Assembly: GCF_013389365.1 (NCBI RefSeq)
Contig: NZ_JACADJ010000039.1
Location: 1 to 37,134 of the forward strand
DNA length: 37,134 nt
Direction: 5' to 3'
Origin: Desulfobacter latus
GTDB taxonomy: Bacteria > Desulfobacterota > Desulfobacteria > Desulfobacterales > Desulfobacteraceae
Part shown: piece after piece, positions 33,717-37,134 of the stretch
How positions within the stretch are numbered: the first letter of the stretch is position 1
Layout: every line of letters begins with the position of its first letter
Translations under genes and position numbers: made by a program
Notes under the pieces: generated by a model
The model's database searches: none
What the model saw: only the letters and a program-made list of their open reading frames with translations
Told to the model about the DNA's origin: nothing

Positions 33717-36700
33717 ATGATTGAATACACCAAGCCCATTGCGGAATCAAAAAACTTCATTATTTTAGACAAATACACCCAGGCGTGGCAGGTCTGTGAA
33801 AACGGTCAAGGCTATCAAACCGAATATGATTTAGAGCAGGAATTTATCCGTGACCTGCAAAATCAGGGGTATGACTATTTACCCGATCTGAACACTCCCG
33901 AAAAAATGCTGGTCAACGTGCGCGAACAGCTGCAGGGCTTAAATAAGGTGCAGTTTTCGCAAGCTGAATGGATGCGCTTTGTGGAAACCTATCTGGACAC
34001 GCCCAGCGATACCATCATCGATAAAACCCGCAAGATCCATGATGACTATATCCACGACTTTGTCTTTGATGATGGGCATATCCAGAACATCTATCTCGTG
34101 GATAAGAAAACGATTGCCCGCAATAAAGTCCAGGTGATCAGGCAATTTGAGCAGACGGGTTCACATGCCAACCGCTACGATGTCACGGTGCTGGTCAATG
34201 GGTTGCCGCTGGTGCAGATTGAACTGAAAAAGCGCGGCGTGGCGATCCGTGAAGCCTTTAATCAGGTGCACCGCTACAGCAAGGAGAGCTTTAACAGCGA
34301 ACATTCCCTGTATAAATATCTGCAGCTGTTTGTGATCTCAAACGGAACGGACAGCCGTTATTTTGCCAACACCACCCAGCGCAATAAAAACAGTTTTGAT
34401 TTCACCATGCACTGGGCGAAGGCCGATAACAGCCTGATCAAAGATCTCAAAGATTTTACAGCCACCTTTTTCCAGAAAAAAACCCTCCTGAATGTGCTGC
34501 TGCATTATTCGGTGTTTGATGTCAGTAATACCCTGCTGGTGATGCGCCCGTATCAGATTGCGGCAACGGAACGTCTTTTGTGGAAGGTGAAAAGCTCCCA
34601 TGAAGCAAAAAACTGGAGCAAACCCGAAAGCGGCGGCTTTATCTGGCACACCACCGGCTCCGGCAAGACTTTGACCAGCTTTAAAGCCGCGCGTCTGGCC
34701 ACGGAACTGGATTTTATCGACAAGGTATTTTTTGTGGTGGACCGAAAAGACCTGGATTACCAGACCATGAAGGAGTATCAGCGCTTTTCGCCGGACAGCG
34801 TGAATGGCTCGGACAGCACGGCAGGTTTAAAGCGCAATCTGGATAAAGATGACAACAAGATCATTGTGACCACCATCCAGAAGCTGAATAACCTGATGAA
34901 AGGTGAAAGTGACCTTGCCGTCTACAACAGGCAGGTGGTGTTTATTTTTGATGAATGCCACCGCAGCCAGTTTGGTGAGGCACAGAAAAATCTGAAGAAA
35001 AAGTTCAGGAAGTTTTATCAGTTCGGCTTTACCGGCACACCTATTTTTCCGCAAAACGCACTGGGTGCAGAGACCACGGCCAGTGTGTTTGGCCGCGAGC
35101 TGCATTCGTATGTCATCACGGACGCCATTCGAGATGAAAAGGTCTTGAAGTTCAAGGTGGACTATAACGATGTTCGCCCGCAGTTTAAGGCGATTGAAAG
35201 CGAGCAGGATGAGAAAAAACTGAGTGCGGCGGAAAACAAACAGGCTCTGCTACACCCTGACCGCATCAGGGAAATCACGCAGTACATCCTGAATAACTTC
35301 CGGCAGAAAACGCACCGCCTGCAAGCCGGTGCCAAAGGTTTTAATGCCATGTTTGCCGTAAGCAGTGTGGATGCGGCCAAGCGCTATTACGAGTCGTTCA
35401 GGCAATTGCAAAAAGAGAGTGACAACCCACTGAAAGCAGCCACGATCTTTTCGTTTGCGGCCAATGAAGAGCAGGATGCGGTGGGTGACATTCCGGACGA
35501 GAGTTTTGATGTTTCAACCATGAACAGCAGCGCCAAGGCGTTTTTGAGCGCGGCCATTGCGGACTACAATGCGCTGTTTAAAACCAATTTCGGCGTGGAC
35601 AGTAACGGCTTTCAAAACTATTACCGCGACCTTGCCAAACGCGTGAAAAGCCAGGAAATCGACCTGCTGATTGTGGTGGGAATGTTTCTGACCGGCTTTG
35701 ATGCCCCGACGCTGAATACCTTGTTTGTCGATAAAAACTTACGCTACCACGGCCTGATGCAGGCCTATTCGCGCACCAACCGTATTTATGACGCCACCAA
35801 GACCTTTGGAAATATTGTCACCTTCCGTGATCTGGAGCAGGCGACCATTGATGCCATTACGCTCTTTGGCGATAAAAACACCAAAAACGTGGTATTGGAG
35901 AAAAGCTATAAAGAATACATGGAAGGCTTTACTGATGTGGTAACCGGGGAAGCCCGACGCGGCTATATGGAGGTGGTAACAGAATTACAGCAGCGCTTCC
36001 CCAACCCGGATGAGATTGAAAAAGAAGCGGATAAAAAAGCCTTTACAAAACTGTTTGGCGAATATTTGCGGGTGGAGAATGTGCTGCAAAACTACGATGA
36101 ATTTGCCGGCCTGAAAGCCTTACAAAGCGTTGACATAACCGATGATGGAGCGGTTGAGGCGTTTAAAGCCCGGCATTATGTAACCGATGAAGATTTGCAG
36201 GCTATGCAGGAGATTGAGATACCTGCTGAGCGACAAATTCAGGATTACCGTTCCACATACAACGATATCCGCGACTGGCTGCGCCGTGAAAAAGCAGATG
36301 CAGAAAAAGCCGAGTCAAAAATCGATTGGGATGATGTGGTTTTTGAAGTGGATCTGCTTAAATCGCAAGAGATCAACCTTGACTACATTCTGGAGCTGAT
36401 TTTTGAGCACCACAAGAAGACCGGAAGCAAAACCGAGCTGGTTGACGAGGTGCGCCGGGTGATTCGCGCCAGCCTCGGTAACCGCGCAAAAGAGAGTCTG
36501 CTGGTTGATTTTATTAACCAAACCGACTTTGATCAGATTGGCGATAAGGCCAGTGTGATTGATGCCTTTTTTACCTTTGCCCAGGCGGAGCAAAAACGAG
36601 AAGCGGAAGAATTAATCGGCTCTGAAGGTTTGAATGAAGATGCTGCAAAGCGCTATATCGTCACCTCGTTAAAGCGGGAGTTTGCCAGTGACAATGGCAC

Positions 36701-36827
36701 AGAGCTCAATGCCATCCTGCCTAAGATGAGTCCGTTAAACCCGCAATATCTTCCCAAAAAGCAGAGTGTGTTTCAAAAGATAGCCGCTTTTGTTGAGAAG
36801 TTTAAGGGTGTGGGGGGGAAGGTTTAG
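33717..36827 (+). CDS. hsdR: type I restriction enzyme HsdR subunit
   Basis: 1036 residues, the size of the EcoR124-type R subunit. The N-terminal nuclease domain has D...E-x-K in [20 protein letters not shown] (residues about 153-172). The helicase motor has Walker A TGSGKT around K317, DECH at 412-415, [10 protein letters not shown] and the motif VI-like [16 protein letters not shown]-terminal helical domain follows. HsdR translocates DNA and cuts it far from the recognition site when the HsdM-HsdS part finds unmethylated sequence. No frame damage is seen. Confidence 0.95.
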   Translation: MIEYTKPIAESKNFIILDKYTQAWQVCENGQGYQTEYDLEQEFIRDLQNQGYDYLPDLNTPEKMLVNVREQLQGLNKVQFSQAEWMRFVETYLDTPSDTIIDKTRKIHDDYIHDFVFDDGHIQNIYLVDKKTIARNKVQVIRQFEQTGSHANRYDVTVLVNGLPLVQIELKKRGVAIREAFNQVHRYSKESFNSEHSLYKYLQLFVISNGTDSRYFANTTQRNKNSFDFTMHWAKADNSLIKDLKDFTATFFQKKTLLNVLLHYSVFDVSNTLLVMRPYQIAATERLLWKVKSSHEAKNWSKPESGGFIWHTTGSGKTLTSFKAARLATELDFIDKVFFVVDRKDLDYQTMKEYQRFSPDSVNGSDSTAGLKRNLDKDDNKIIVTTIQKLNNLMKGESDLAVYNRQVVFIFDECHRSQFGEAQKNLKKKFRKFYQFGFTGTPIFPQNALGAETTASVFGRELHSYVITDAIRDEKVLKFKVDYNDVRPQFKAIESEQDEKKLSAAENKQALLHPDRIREITQYILNNFRQKTHRLQAGAKGFNAMFAVSSVDAAKRYYESFRQLQKESDNPLKAATIFSFAANEEQDAVGDIPDESFDVSTMNSSAKAFLSAAIADYNALFKTNFGVDSNGFQNYYRDLAKRVKSQEIDLLIVVGMFLTGFDAPTLNTLFVDKNLRYHGLMQAYSRTNRIYDATKTFGNIVTFRDLEQATIDAITLFGDKNTKNVVLEKSYKEYMEGFTDVVTGEARRGYMEVVTELQQRFPNPDEIEKEADKKAFTKLFGEYLRVENVLQNYDEFAGLKALQSVDITDDGAVEAFKARHYVTDEDLQAMQEIEIPAERQIQDYRSTYNDIRDWLRREKADAEKAESKIDWDDVVFEVDLLKSQEINLDYILELIFEHHKKTGSKTELVDEVRRVIRASLGNRAKESLLVDFINQTDFDQIGDKASVIDAFFTFAQAEQKREAEELIGSEGLNEDAAKRYIVTSLKREFASDNGTELNAILPKMSPLNPQYLPKKQSVFQKIAAFVEKFKGVGGKV

Positions 36828-36925
36828 GAATGAGTCTTAAATAACTTGCCCATTTTAAAACAAGCGACCATTGTAAGCCGTACGTTTGAAAATTCTAATT
36901 GGGCATCTTATTTCGTGCTCATTCC
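36827..36925. repeat. imperfect inverted repeat after hsdR
   Basis: GGAATGAG (36827-36834) and its complement (36918-36925) are the outermost arms; further in, AATAA-T-GCCCA pairs imperfectly with the opposite side. The left end overlaps the hsdR stop. It might be a solo MITE or a terminator-like structure. Confidence 0.5.
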
Positions 36926-37134
36926 TAAGCGTCATTTTTATCCAGGAGGAGCGTTCAACTATATTTCTTTTCTTTTTTTAAACTTAATTTTTATTGATCA
37001 TTTTGATAAACTAATTTTTTCTTTCAAAATATAATTCTCTCTGCTATAATTTTTTGATTTCTTTGAAAAGATATAGGGTTATGCTTTACAGACCTGAAGC
37101 ATGTAAAATCTTTTGGGCTATGTGCATAAAACAA
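36926..37134. other. AT-rich end of window, possible start of a gene at 37081
   Basis: Nothing clear up to 37080. An ATG at 37081 (MLYRPEACKIFWAMCIKQ) is preceded by AGGG and stays open to the window edge, only 18 codons, so it may be a partial gene. Confidence 0.3.

Noticed and set aside
36846-37034. 62-residue ORF after hsdR
   Set aside because: It overlaps the inverted repeat, begins with TTG and has AT-rich hydrophobic content from sequence bias.

Overview
The window looks like chromosomal DNA of an anaerobic Desulfobacterota bacterium, probably Desulfobacteraceae. The evidence is moderate GC with AT-rich accessory ends, a tmRNA whose tag reads ADDYNYAVAA, a topA/dprA/sec/rng/par gene block, and the density of IS200/IS605-type debris. 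The genus cannot be set from sequence reading alone.

Region 1 (1-4923) is an accessory graveyard. It holds two near-identical fragments of an AlbA_2/RecG-like ATPase gene with different deletions; the first is broken by a 102-bp MITE with an 8-bp target duplication. It also holds a RelB antitoxin stub, a possible toxin/DUF2283 pair, a stand-alone IscB-type omega RNA (HEARO) with a few IscB codons left, a decayed Rpn-type nuclease gene, and the tail of an IS200-type tnpA interrupted by a second MITE-like element.

Region 2 (4924-20354, minus strand) is a housekeeping block read parE, parC, mltF, rng, a membrane-anchored unknown, yajC, secD, secF, cpoB, dprA, topA. Spacing is tight, with several stop/start couplings. 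It covers chromosome decatenation, cell-wall turnover, RNA processing, protein export, envelope maintenance, DNA uptake and supercoiling.

Region 3 (20355-28721) begins with a divergent 1291-aa class I adenylate cyclase carrying pentapeptide repeats. A convergent LOG-family gene follows, then ptsH and ptsI (HPr and enzyme I) and smpB. An IscB element of about 890 bp lies exactly between ptsH and ptsI. It has an omega RNA, an IscB gene that has lost all RuvC and HNH sequence, and a terminal hairpin.

Region 4 (28722-31250) holds ssrA (tmRNA) with promoter and terminator. Downstream is a second scrap zone: a truncated split CHC2 primase pointing at ssrA, a frameshifted HigB-type toxin next to an intact XRE antitoxin, an orphan HicB-like gene, and a possible TnpB tail.

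Region 5 (31251-37134) is a type I restriction-modification locus: an excisionase-type HTH gene, a single protein fusing HsdM to half an HsdS (one target-recognition domain), and a full-length HsdR. Dispersed inverted repeats flank and separate these genes.

The most distinctive signals are the two IscB omega RNA loci, the related IS200 right-end hairpins, the MITE defined by comparison of paralogous copies, and the HsdM-HsdS fusion.
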